A stretch of DNA of 37,223 bases from a virus: the IMG/VR virus record IMGVR_UViG_3300047367_000059, positions 1-37,223 of that record. One strand, written 5' to 3'. A program made the translations under genes and the position numbers. The notes under the pieces are model-generated. The model was not told where the DNA came from and searched no databases. It saw only the letters and a list, made by a program, of their open reading frames with translations. This document shows positions 17,125 through 24,076 of the stretch, piece after piece; position 1 is the stretch's first letter, and each line of letters starts with the position of its first letter.

Positions 17125-17152
17125 ATTATAATGTATTTATAGGATTTGTCAA
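17125..17152 (-). promoter_or_regulatory. Composite sigma70-like and T4-type late promoter for the head operon
   Basis: On the minus strand TTGACA (17152-17147), a 16-base spacer and TATAAT (17130-17125) form a near-consensus sigma70 promoter. Inside the spacer lies TATAAATA (17141-17134), the T4 late element, embedded in TCCTATAAATACATTATA. That 18-base string is repeated exactly upstream of the tape-measure-like gene. Predicted late start is near 17128, about 22 bases before the gp20 ATG. Confidence 0.75.
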
Positions 17153-17158
17153 CCATTA

Positions 17159-19006
17159 TCAATTTTTAATCAATGGTGCTAATTTAGTCGTTAATCTAGT
17201 TATAGTATCATTTGTGAGATCTGCTGTAACTTTAGTTGCTTCTTCAATGAACTTATCGTAGTTGAATGTTTCATTTTCAGTTCCTTTGTTTTCTATAAAT
17301 TGTGGGAACATGGATTTTAATCCTGCTTCTGCGCCTCTGAACATTCCTCTAATATTTCCAGGACCTTGTAATAATTTTGCTAATTGAGGCGGAATTGCAC
17401 CCATTCCTCCGCCTATCATTCCAGTGACTTTCAATACATCTATTACATCTCTGTCTTCATTTGGATCTAAACCAAATGTCCTCATAAATGGTTGAAATGC
17501 CATTTCTCCAAATGCTTCACCAAAAGCCGTTGCGGCGGCTTTTGCATAGTCGCTGGTCATCATATTTGTCATACCACTTACTAGATTATCCATACTTTTA
17601 ACAAAGTCACTAGCATCATTACCAGTCATAGCAAATGTAAAATCCATGACCCTGTTTAAACTAGCGGCATAAAATTCATCTAGTTTGGCATTATAGCCCC
17701 TCATTGATCGTATGTATTCTTCACGTGCTTTGAATTCTTCTTCATCTAATGACTTTCTAGCCGCTGTAGAATTTTTTGTAAGCTCGTTCATTTCTAAAAA
17801 GCCTGACGCAATTTCTTTAGAAATTGCATCACCACCTATAAAACCAAGCTCAGCTAGTGTTCGAGCATTGGCTTTGTTGTCTTTGAATGCTTTTGCTAAA
17901 TCCAACATTCGATCGTTAACACCGTCAGAACCAGCGCCGCTTTGGGCCATCTTGATACCTTCTTGTATGATACGCATTAGTTCTGGACTACGTTGAGCCA
18001 TTTGACCGCCTTTGGTCATAAACTCAGTTCCAGGTTTGAACAAGCCCATTGTGATAGATTCTCTCATTGCGTCTTGCAATGCAGGCGAAAGTGTTGACAA
18101 TCCCGCCATAACATCATTAACTGCTCTCCTTTGATCCTCTGTCATACTCATTTGTGCAAATTGCATACGTTCATCAGCTTTTGCCGCCATTTGAGCTCTG
18201 ATTCTCTCTCTAACATTTTGCCCTGTTATTCTTGCCATCTTTTCTTGTTCTGTGAAGTTTTTGTTCATAACTTCCACAAGCTGTTGTTCAGCAAAAATTC
18301 TTAATTGGTCACTGTCCATTACTCTACGTCTGAGTTCTAATTCTTCAGCCATAAACTGTGCCATTTCATCACTAGCCATACCAAAGTATCCCATTGACTC
18401 TGTAGCACCTCTAAAACGTTCGACTAACTTAATAAAACGTTGACTTCCTTCGTCAACACTACCGCCTAGTTCGTACATTGCACTTAGATTGGTTCCAACG
18501 ATATCACCAAATTGATCTAAACGCAAACCTATCTCTGCTAGCGAGTAAGCAGTTTCTTGTATATTACCATTAAAGCTCAGTCCAACACTACCGCCAAAAG
18601 CCATAACTTTACTGAGTTCTTGTGCCGCACCAGCCGCCATACCAAGCTGTGTAGCCAGTGTGCCTACACCTACAGCTTTAAACATGTTAGCCATCATACC
18701 AGGATCACCAGCACCTTTTGCCATGCTAGGCACACTTGACATTGCTTTTTGATAACCTTTTTGGACAGCATTGCCCATAGCATTGGCATTTTTTCTAAAC
18801 TTATCATCACTGTCAAGGTCTTTTACTGCACGAACAACAGCTTGTTCACCTTGGCTAACACCCTGATTACTTGCTTTTAATCCTTGTAATTGAGCAGTTA
18901 ACTGTGATATAGCCGAGCGTACATCTTGCTGAGTTGATTCCATTGCAAAGTCTGGAACATCAACTGCCATTGGCCTACCGCCCATATTAATTGTGATTAC
19001 TGCCAT
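17159..19006 (-). CDS. Probable tail tape-measure / baseplate hub protein (gp29-like)
   Basis: The protein has 615 residues, close to T4 gp29 (590). It has a short beta start (MAVITINMGGRPMAVDVPDF), a helical, Gln-rich segment, a hydrophobic Gly/Ala-rich stretch (about residues 105-145: VGVGTLATQLGMAAGAAQEL) and then long amphipathic helices with many Arg, Glu and Met. This composition is typical of tape-measure proteins. It has no enzyme motif. It stands head-to-head with genes 26/51; in T4, genes 26, 51, 27, 28 and 29 are neighbours, and tape measures usually lie beside tail chaperones. I infer the role from length, composition and context. Another internal tail or head protein cannot be excluded. 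Confidence 0.55.
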   Translation of the reverse strand: MAVITINMGGRPMAVDVPDFAMESTQQDVRSAISQLTAQLQGLKASNQGVSQGEQAVVRAVKDLDSDDKFRKNANAMGNAVQKGYQKAMSSVPSMAKGAGDPGMMANMFKAVGVGTLATQLGMAAGAAQELSKVMAFGGSVGLSFNGNIQETAYSLAEIGLRLDQFGDIVGTNLSAMYELGGSVDEGSQRFIKLVERFRGATESMGYFGMASDEMAQFMAEELELRRRVMDSDQLRIFAEQQLVEVMNKNFTEQEKMARITGQNVRERIRAQMAAKADERMQFAQMSMTEDQRRAVNDVMAGLSTLSPALQDAMRESITMGLFKPGTEFMTKGGQMAQRSPELMRIIQEGIKMAQSGAGSDGVNDRMLDLAKAFKDNKANARTLAELGFIGGDAISKEIASGFLEMNELTKNSTAARKSLDEEEFKAREEYIRSMRGYNAKLDEFYAASLNRVMDFTFAMTGNDASDFVKSMDNLVSGMTNMMTSDYAKAAATAFGEAFGEMAFQPFMRTFGLDPNEDRDVIDVLKVTGMIGGGMGAIPPQLAKLLQGPGNIRGMFRGAEAGLKSMFPQFIENKGTENETFNYDKFIEEATKVTADLTNDTITRLTTKLAPLIKN

Positions 19007-19025
19007 TAACTACTCACTTAACTGT

Positions 19026-19033
19026 GATAAATA
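19026..19033 (+). promoter_or_regulatory. Candidate late promoter element for genes 26/51
   Basis: GATAAATA on the plus strand differs from TATAAATA at the first base. The predicted transcript start (about 19039) leaves a 30-base leader containing AGGAC seven bases before the gene 26 ATG. A plus-strand TATAAT at 19045-19050 lacks a clear -35. Weak evidence. Confidence 0.35.
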
Positions 19034-19051
19034 AAATTAACACATATAATG

Positions 19052-19059
19052 TATTTATA
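19052..19059 (-). promoter_or_regulatory. T4-type late promoter for the tape-measure-like gene
   Basis: TATAAATA on the minus strand, within TCCTATAAATACATTATA, which is identical over 18 bases to the element before gene 20. The predicted start is near 19046, about 40 bases ahead of the gene start at 19006. No TTGACA precedes it, unlike the gp20 copy. Confidence 0.75.
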
Positions 19060-19069
19060 GGACAAATTT

Positions 19070-19987
19070 ATGGAAAATCCACTTCAGGGCTACTATCGAC
19101 ACAAAGATCTCTATGTGAGATTACCAACCGGAGGTAAATGGTTAAAGAACAAACCTAAACTCACCGATGACGGAGAAATTGGTGTTAGACCAATGAGTAT
19201 GAAAGACGAATTGCTACTCACAATTCCAGATGCTTTATATAACGGACAAGCTATTTTTGAACTGATACAAAGTGTATGCCCTGATATAGTTGATCCATAT
19301 GAATTGTCTTTGCCTGATGCTGATGTAATTCTATTAGCCAGCAGAGCTAGTAGTTATGATAAAAAATTTCCTGTAGAAGCAAGATGTCCTAAGTGTGAAA
19401 CAACAAACATGTATGACGTTGATTTGCAAGTTGTATTGGGAAAAGTACATCTAATAGCAGAACAAACAGAAATTGAAATCGATGATTTAATAGTAGAACT
19501 TAGGTCCAATACACTTGCGGCTGTTAATGCTAACAACATTAAAACTGGTGAACTTGCTAAAATGCTAGGCAACATGAGAGAAAATGACGATATTGATCAA
19601 TCACTCAGAGAACAGTACAGTGAAAATATGCAAAACATCGCGGCGGCAAATATTGTACTAATAGCAGATGCTATTGTAAAAGTAATAATGCCAGACGGAA
19701 CAGAAGTCACAGATCCACAACACATTATCGATTGGATATCAAACAGCAATAGAAAAACTGTTACTGCACTACAAAGAGCTCAGACAGCAATGAATATAAA
19801 CGGCATTCCCAAAACTTTTGACTTTACATGTCCTGAAGAAAACTGCGACAACCATTTCGAAACTGCTGTAGAATTTAATCCAAGTTTTTTTTTCACAGAC
19901 AGCTCCAAACTTGCCGTGATGCAGAAGCAGTCAATAAGCTCGTCGAACAATACGAAGCCAGAAGATCAAGTATCAGAGAACAATTAA
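19070..19987 (+). CDS. 26: Baseplate hub / tail assembly protein gp26
   Basis: This belongs to the T4 baseplate hub protein family (gp26). The 305-residue zero-frame product opens with GYYRHKDLYVRLPTGGKW and has IGVRPMSMKDELLLTIPDAL, typical of the family. Four cysteines, C106-P-K-C109 and C254 plus C259, could form a zinc site that joins distant segments. From residue 273 the frame passes a run of nine T (Phe273-275), after which the zero-frame tail of 30 residues (Ser/Asn-rich, ending EDQVSENN) looks like low-complexity read-on, while the -1 frame encodes a folded-looking extension. I infer two products, a 305-residue form and a 359-residue frameshift form, as in tail assembly chaperone pairs. 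In T4, gp26 (208 residues) works with gp51 in hub assembly. Confidence 0.85.
   Translation: MENPLQGYYRHKDLYVRLPTGGKWLKNKPKLTDDGEIGVRPMSMKDELLLTIPDALYNGQAIFELIQSVCPDIVDPYELSLPDADVILLASRASSYDKKFPVEARCPKCETTNMYDVDLQVVLGKVHLIAEQTEIEIDDLIVELRSNTLAAVNANNIKTGELAKMLGNMRENDDIDQSLREQYSENMQNIAAANIVLIADAIVKVIMPDGTEVTDPQHIIDWISNSNRKTVTALQRAQTAMNINGIPKTFDFTCPEENCDNHFETAVEFNPSFFFTDSSKLAVMQKQSISSSNNTKPEDQVSENN
19885..19894 (+). other. Predicted -1 ribosomal frameshift (slippery) site
   Basis: Nine T then C, read in gene 26 as AGT TTT TTT TTC. U_UUU_UUC is a known efficient -1 slippery heptamer. The -1 frame has a stop at 19876-19878, just before the run, and stays open from there to 20148, with no ATG, GTG or TTG start until ATG 19987. 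The codons between 19894 and 19986 read as a plausible helix, so the simplest explanation is frameshifting (or polymerase slippage) at this run. No clear downstream stem was found. Confidence 0.7.
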
Positions 19988-20148
19988 TGGAAATTGTACT
20001 TTATACTGAAGGTGCATTTAGATATGATGATTTAGAACACTATCCTATACCTATGCAACAAGAAATTTACAACTCTATCAAAAAGAAAAACGACGAGATT
20101 AAAGAATCTATGGATAGAGTTAGAGGTACTAATCGTAGAACATTTTAA
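19894..20148 (+). CDS. 51: gp51-like C-terminal extension of gp26 made by -1 frameshift
   Basis: The -1 frame adds 84 residues after Phe275: a charged helix (CRDAEAVNKLVEQYEARRSSIREQ) and then MEIVLYTEGAFRYDDLEHYP and a Lys-rich helical end. A separate product could start at ATG 19987 (53 residues), but no Shine-Dalgarno sequence precedes it well and the protein-like sequence starts much earlier. In T4, gene 51 follows gene 26 and its product catalyses hub assembly; tail chaperone genes in many phages are expressed as a base form and a frameshift-extended form. The assignment to gene 51 is by position and role. The extended protein would be 359 residues. Confidence 0.65.
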   Translation, partial: HRQLQTCRDAEAVNKLVEQYEARRSSIREQLMEIVLYTEGAFRYDDLEHYPIPMQQEIYNSIKKKNDEIKESMDRVRGTNRRTF

Positions 20149-20170
20149 TTTCGAAGAGCTAAAGCTCATC

Positions 20171-20206
20171 GTCATACTCATTTCATTTCGTATGATAATT
20201 TTTTTT
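20171..20206 (+). terminator. Rho-independent terminator after gene 26/51
   Basis: Stem TCATAC / GTATGA (plus a G-U pair) at 20171-20177 and 20190-20196, 12-base loop, followed by AA and eight T (20199-20206). A small perfect palindrome GAGCTAAAGCTC (20156-20167) precedes it, eight bases after the stop codon. Confidence 0.7.
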
Positions 20207-20273
20207 AAACATATTTTATATGATACGTTATTACCTTGTTTTCAGTCGCACTTAGCTTGTTATAGCCAAGTGC

Positions 20274-20301
20274 AAAAAAAAGAAACGGTCATTACCCCGT
20301 C
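20274..20301 (-). terminator. Rho-independent terminator of the leftward early transcript
   Basis: On the minus strand GACGG (20301-20297), an eight-base loop and CCGTT (20288-20284) are followed by TCTTTTTTTT. The stem is only five pairs. A second stem, GCACTT / AAGTGC (20248-20273), lies immediately beyond the U-run. Together these would end transcripts coming from the GIY-YIG gene and the RNA-like region. Confidence 0.6.
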
Positions 20302-20530
20302 TACAGTTCGCATCGTTATAGTATAACCTATTGCTAGGCAGAGGCGGTTTTGCTATACCCCTTTACATACTGCTTAAAACGCAGAAACACTCTAAGCCAT
20401 AACGCCGACTTTTGAGCTATCCGTGGGTTACAATGGCACAGTAGAGCCCACTCTTTTGGTTTGTTTCCCTCGAGCAAGTTCCGACGGCCCGCATTACTGC
20501 GAACAATCTCAATGCTTTTAACAAAGAGGG
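20302..20530 (-). ncRNA. Possible structured non-coding RNA
   Basis: This is the only gene-free stretch over 300 bases (20149-20534, including the flanking terminators). No start-codon-led frame is convincing on either strand. The base composition is visibly richer in G and C than the genes around it. Several local stems occur on the minus strand: GCATT/AATGC (20491-20515), GTGGG/CCCAC enclosing TAC/GTA (20423-20451), CTGC/GCAG (20370-20384) and CCTA-GCAA-TAGG (20327-20338). The last closes on a GNRA tetraloop only when read on the minus strand. The stretch follows the GIY-YIG gene and ends at a minus-strand terminator. I do not recognise it as tmRNA, RNase P RNA, 6S, SRP RNA, a group I intron core or a known riboswitch. 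Confidence 0.45.
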
Positions 20531-20534
20531 TATG

Positions 20535-20963
20535 TTACGACTGGTGTCTGTTTAGTGATTCTACAAGTGCCTTGGAACTGCCAACTCTTACGTTTATAAT
20601 GCCGTTATAGTATTCATCAGTTTTAAGAACTTCACGGTCAAACTGTTCTTTGGCTTCTAAGTAACTTAGTTCGCCTCTGCTGGTGCAGTAGTACAGTATT
20701 TCTCTTGTGAAGTTTTCTGGGCCTAATTGTTCAACATCTGCATTCAAGTGATCACTGCTTCCCCAATAGGTTCTCCAGTCACTTTCTTTAGTTGAACGTC
20801 TTTTGTTTTTCTTGCCTTTGAGGGGTTTTTTAGTAACTTTAAATTTTGCCAGTTTTTTGCCAATGTACTTTTTGCCGTTTGTGAGGTTGGTAATAAGATA
20901 TACAAACCCTATGTATTCCTCACTGATTTCTTCTACTATTTTGCCTTGATAAGTCCATTGCAT
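20535..20963 (-). CDS. GIY-YIG family endonuclease (Seg-like)
   Basis: The 142-residue protein has the GIY-YIG nuclease motifs in slightly altered form: GFVYLI (19-24) and KKYIG (31-35), Arg64 in DWRTYWGSS, and Glu103 in ELSYLEAKEQF as the metal ligand. It is short and has no separate DNA-binding domain beyond the Lys-rich stretch 37-60 (for example KKPLKGKKNKRR). Such proteins are common in T4-like phages, some as free-standing homing endonucleases (T4 seg genes). It has its own strong early promoter (20981-21010), and a possible structured RNA lies directly downstream. Whether it is a homing enzyme or a domesticated nuclease cannot be said. Confidence 0.8.
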   Translation of the reverse strand: MQWTYQGKIVEEISEEYIGFVYLITNLTNGKKYIGKKLAKFKVTKKPLKGKKNKRRSTKESDWRTYWGSSDHLNADVEQLGPENFTREILYYCTSRGELSYLEAKEQFDREVLKTDEYYNGIINVRVGSSKALVESLNRHQS

Positions 20964-20980
20964 TGTTATTCATTACAACA

Positions 20981-21010
20981 ATTATATATATCTTTTTTAA
21001 CGTTTGTCAA
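20981..21010 (-). promoter_or_regulatory. Near-consensus sigma70 (early) promoter
   Basis: Minus-strand TTGACA (21010-21005), an 18-base spacer and TATAAT (20986-20981). Both hexamers are perfect. The predicted start (about 20974) is close upstream of the GIY-YIG ATG at 20963. The promoter would also transcribe the RNA-like region beyond that gene. Confidence 0.8.
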
Positions 21011-21015
21011 CCGGT

Positions 21016-21705
21016 TTAGTACATGTTTTTTAAGATTTCCCAAGTTTGTTTATAGCCTTGGTCAATCTGATGAAAATGCTTGCTTGCTTGTGCGGCTGTA
21101 AAATCATTGCCGCCGGGTTGACAATGGTCACCAAAATAAATTGTTGTACCTTCATGTTCTCTTATAGCTTGACTCTTGTCACAGCCTTTCTTAAAAATAT
21201 CTATGCTGGTCTGTCCAGCTACCTGAGCAATGCTATCATTGAATTCTTGATTGTAATACATTGCTACTGTATCTCTGCCTCTATTAGACTTTTCCCAATC
21301 AGCATATCTAGCACGTTGATCCCAGTTTGCATTTCTGCCTACTATACTAAAGTTTGCCGTTCCTGTGCGTTGCTCGATATGATTACCAGTCATTTCAGGA
21401 TAATCAAACGTGTGTAAGATAGCTTGTAAAAAAGTTTCTTGTGCATCTGATAAACGCCAATCGCTTTTGTATACTTCTTTATCTCCTTCAAACACATGAT
21501 TACCGCTACAGTGATAAACTCTTGCAAAACTGTTAGTCAAGTCTTCTCCGATTTGTTCTACAGTTTTAGGTCTATCACTTCCTGTTACAACTACACAATT
21601 ATTGTTTTTTATAAAGTTAAACATGAACTGTTTAAACTCAGGAACAATAGTACGTCTAGGATCGGTAAGTGTGCCGTCTATATCAAAAAGGAATGTCGTC
21701 ATCAT
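21016..21705 (-). CDS. HAD-superfamily phosphatase/mutase resembling eukaryotic-type phosphomannomutase
   Basis: The 229-residue protein has HAD motif I FDIDGTLT (Asp8 nucleophile, Asp10), motif II VVVTGSDRPK, and a C-terminal half close to the PMM1/2 family: FSIVGRNA..., a GQTSIDIFKKGCDKSQAI block matching GGQISFDVFP-GWDK, and FGDHCQPGGND matching FFGDKTMPGGND. Phosphomannomutase interconverts mannose-6-P and mannose-1-P for sugar nucleotide synthesis. A related sugar phosphatase role is also possible, and no other sugar nucleotide gene is nearby. Two start codons are adjacent (21705 and 21702). The start lies within the end of the upstream gene (23-base overlap), so expression is coupled to the gp47/gp46 operon. 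Confidence 0.75.
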   Translation of the reverse strand: MMTTFLFDIDGTLTDPRRTIVPEFKQFMFNFIKNNNCVVVTGSDRPKTVEQIGEDLTNSFARVYHCSGNHVFEGDKEVYKSDWRLSDAQETFLQAILHTFDYPEMTGNHIEQRTGTANFSIVGRNANWDQRARYADWEKSNRGRDTVAMYYNQEFNDSIAQVAGQTSIDIFKKGCDKSQAIREHEGTTIYFGDHCQPGGNDFTAAQASKHFHQIDQGYKQTWEILKNMY

Positions 21706-22057
21706 CTTTGTCTTTCATTTGTTCAGGATACCATTTGTGCAATATGTCAAGCGGTAGCTTTTTTTGTTTTGTTCTAGCAAAGTGCGGATCGTTTTTAATT
21801 GTAAAAGTAGGACTTAGTCCAGTTAATGTAGTTGTGCATGAAGTCGCACATGTGTCGTAAGTTGTATCTCCTATACTGATTGTATAAGAGTTATCGTCTG
21901 AGACAAAAGGAGCTTCGTTTACCAGCCATGTTTCAAAATCGTCATCTCCTTTTTGACCTTTGTTATTGAAACTATCAATCATATTTTGTTCTGTTTGTGT
22001 AGTACTTCCTATATCTATTGTAAACTCGTCTATTGTACTAGCTGGTTTTTTGTTCAC
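21683..22057 (-). CDS. Hypothetical protein (124 residues)
   Basis: I do not recognise this protein. The first 45 residues are polar. The middle holds a beta-like stretch with repeated short phrases (FTIDIGSTT and YTISIGDTTYDTC), then CATSCTTTLTGL, and the C-terminus is basic followed by an acidic DKDDDDIPF tail. The start is GTG at 22057, overlapping the upstream stop as GTGA with GGAG about eight bases before. It also overlaps the PMM-like gene by 23 bases. Its place in the operon behind gene 46 suggests an early function, nothing more. Confidence 0.65.
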   Translation of the reverse strand: MNKKPASTIDEFTIDIGSTTQTEQNMIDSFNNKGQKGDDDFETWLVNEAPFVSDDNSYTISIGDTTYDTCATSCTTTLTGLSPTFTIKNDPHFARTKQKKLPLDILHKWYPEQMKDKDDDDIPF

Positions 22058-22317
22058 GATATTTTCTCCGATCTAAAAAGTTTATAAAATACGTCTGGGG
22101 GTAATATCTTCTTTGTTAATAATTCTTGTGGGTGATATCCATAAAGTTTTTCACCTGTAGTAAGTTTACGACTAGAGTGCGGAGAATTAAATTCTCTTTC
22201 ATATACTGTTTTGCCACCGTCCGGTGATTCAAATATCTTAGGTTTTTTAAATGCACTTTGATCGTGATTAGGATCTGTCATCTGTTTAATATGTTCATCT
22301 GAATAATCACTTGGCAT
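22054..22317 (-). CDS. Hypothetical protein (87 residues)
   Basis: A small, charged, soluble protein without recognised motifs: MPSDYSDEHIKQMTDPNHDQ at the start, then KPKIFESPDGGKTVYEREF and a C-terminal KILPPDVFYKLFRSEKIS. Its ATG lies inside the last codons of gene 46 (11-base overlap) and its stop overlaps the next start (GTGA), so it is tightly coupled to gp46 translation. The conserved packing argues that it is real. Confidence 0.65.
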   Translation of the reverse strand: MPSDYSDEHIKQMTDPNHDQSAFKKPKIFESPDGGKTVYEREFNSPHSSRKLTTGEKLYGYHPQELLTKKILPPDVFYKLFRSEKIS

Positions 22318-24076
22318 CTACAAACTCCGTGTCTGTACTGAATGTAGTAAACCCACCTTCTTTAATAACTTGTAGTATTGTGTTTACACGACCTACTAGT
22401 TCATCTCTGTGTGAGATTAAGAAGATGTTTTTGTTACGTTCACGTTCTATCTTTTTAAGTACACTCAATGCACCGTCAACACCATTAGTGTCCATTCCAC
22501 TATCAATCAACTCGTCAATAGCTAAGAAGTTTATAGGTGTGTTCATGCTTTCAAATACATCTCTAAAACTCCAGCTAAGTCCAAGTATCAATCTGTTACG
22601 TTCACCTCTACTTAGATTATCAAAGTCTAAATCTCTACCTAGTTCTGTAATCTCAACTGTTAGGTCTGGTTGAAACGCAACTTCGTGTGGAAGTCCTAGC
22701 TTGGTCAAGTAATAAGCAAGTCTACTATTTAGATATTGCAAGTTCTGTTCAATAATACGTTTTCTAATAAAGCTGTCTTTGTTTGTTAACAATTTATACA
22801 AAAACTCTTGATGATCTTTTACATTGTTAAGTTCATTGATGGTATCCCACGTTATTTCTTGTACACCAGTTTCTCTTAAACTTTCTATTTGCTCTTGATA
22901 TGTGTCACTTTCACCTTGCTTGTTTGTAACTTGACTACGCAAATTTTCCAGTTCCATATTATGTTTATGTGCTTCTGTTTCTGTATTGTAATGAGTAACA
23001 GGCATTTGGCCTAGTTCACCTAATGAAGTCAAAGCTTCTGACCATTCTTGTTCTTCTAAGGAGTTCACTGCTATTTGCTCATTAGCTTCTTTACGCAATG
23101 CTTTTTTACTAGATAGTATTTCTTCTTGTTTAGCATCATGTATTTCTTGTCCGCAACTATGACATTTATGATCTTCTAATAGTGCAAGCTCTTTGTCTAG
23201 TTTAGTAACAAGTTTCTGTTGTTTAGCATTGTCTGCTTGTATATTAGATAGCCAACGTTCTGCTTCATCTTTTAGCTTTTTCTTTTCTAGGTAATCACTT
23301 AACAATGTGTGGTTGTTAAGTTCTGTTTGGATATCTATTTTTTCAAGTGTGTTTATTTGTTGTTGAATGCTTTCGATAGTAGTTTTTTGTTGATCCCACC
23401 AAATTTTCTGCCTGCGTTCCAAATCACTGATACTTTTCTCAATCCTGGAATTTGCTTCTTCAATAGCCTTAATTCGATACTCTTCTTCTTTAATTGCATC
23501 TCTCGTTAACCTTTGTTGTTCTTTAAGAACCTCTGCTTTTTCACTTAGCATTGTAATGCCTAGTAGTTGCTCAATTATAGCTCGCTGATCGTTAGCTCGC
23601 ATACTGAGGAAAGGTTCTGTGTATGTGTTTAATGCAACAATGTGTTTGAACATATCGTGACTCATACCAAATAACTTTTCTATATCGGTTTGAGTTTGAC
23701 GATTTTCACCTTGTGCTTCGTCTTCGTCAACATTTTGTTCGTTGACATAGTATTTAAGCACATTGGGCCTTCTTCCACGTTCAATGCGGTATTGAACGCC
23801 ATCTTTAACAAAATCTAGTGTAACCAACATACTTTTACCGTTGGTTTTGTTTATCAAATTGTCCTTGCGTATATTTGTTAATGCATTACCATAGATAGCA
23901 TAACTGAGTGCATTAATGATAGTAGTTTTACCAGTACCATTACGACTGCCATCTCCGCCTAAGTCTACATTGTTTCCGAGTACAAGTGTTAGTCCGTTAT
24001 CAGTAAAACGTACAGCCTGTGTAACGTTACCAACACTCATGAAGTTTTTAACTGTTAAATCTTTGATTGTAATCAT
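22307..24076 (-). CDS. 46: Recombination endonuclease subunit gp46 (Rad50/SbcC-like)
   Basis: Together with gp47 this ATPase processes DNA ends for recombination-dependent replication and host DNA breakdown. The 589-residue protein has a Walker A motif GSRNGTGKTT (43-52), a Q-loop region, two coiled-coil arms around a zinc hook C305-H-S-C308, the ABC signature LSRGERNR (about 490) and Walker B FLAIDELID (about 515) with the D-loop SGMD. T4 gp46 is 560 residues. Its start overlaps the gp47 stop by four bases (ATGA), as expected for subunits of one complex. Confidence 0.96.
   Translation of the reverse strand: MITIKDLTVKNFMSVGNVTQAVRFTDNGLTLVLGNNVDLGGDGSRNGTGKTTIINALSYAIYGNALTNIRKDNLINKTNGKSMLVTLDFVKDGVQYRIERGRRPNVLKYYVNEQNVDEDEAQGENRQTQTDIEKLFGMSHDMFKHIVALNTYTEPFLSMRANDQRAIIEQLLGITMLSEKAEVLKEQQRLTRDAIKEEEYRIKAIEEANSRIEKSISDLERRQKIWWDQQKTTIESIQQQINTLEKIDIQTELNNHTLLSDYLEKKKLKDEAERWLSNIQADNAKQQKLVTKLDKELALLEDHKCHSCGQEIHDAKQEEILSSKKALRKEANEQIAVNSLEEQEWSEALTSLGELGQMPVTHYNTETEAHKHNMELENLRSQVTNKQGESDTYQEQIESLRETGVQEITWDTINELNNVKDHQEFLYKLLTNKDSFIRKRIIEQNLQYLNSRLAYYLTKLGLPHEVAFQPDLTVEITELGRDLDFDNLSRGERNRLILGLSWSFRDVFESMNTPINFLAIDELIDSGMDTNGVDGALSVLKKIERERNKNIFLISHRDELVGRVNTILQVIKEGGFTTFSTDTEFVDAK

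Noticed and set aside
19987-20148. Independent 53-residue gene starting at ATG 19987
   Set aside because: Possible, but the protein-like sequence continues upstream without a start codon as far as the T-run, which fits a frameshift extension better.
20302-20530. tmRNA, RNase P RNA, 6S RNA or group I intron
   Set aside because: I looked for a tag-peptide frame with an alanyl tRNA-like end, the RNase P conserved core, a single long bulged hairpin, and the paired P7 core of group I introns; none is present, so the stretch is reported only as a possible structured RNA.
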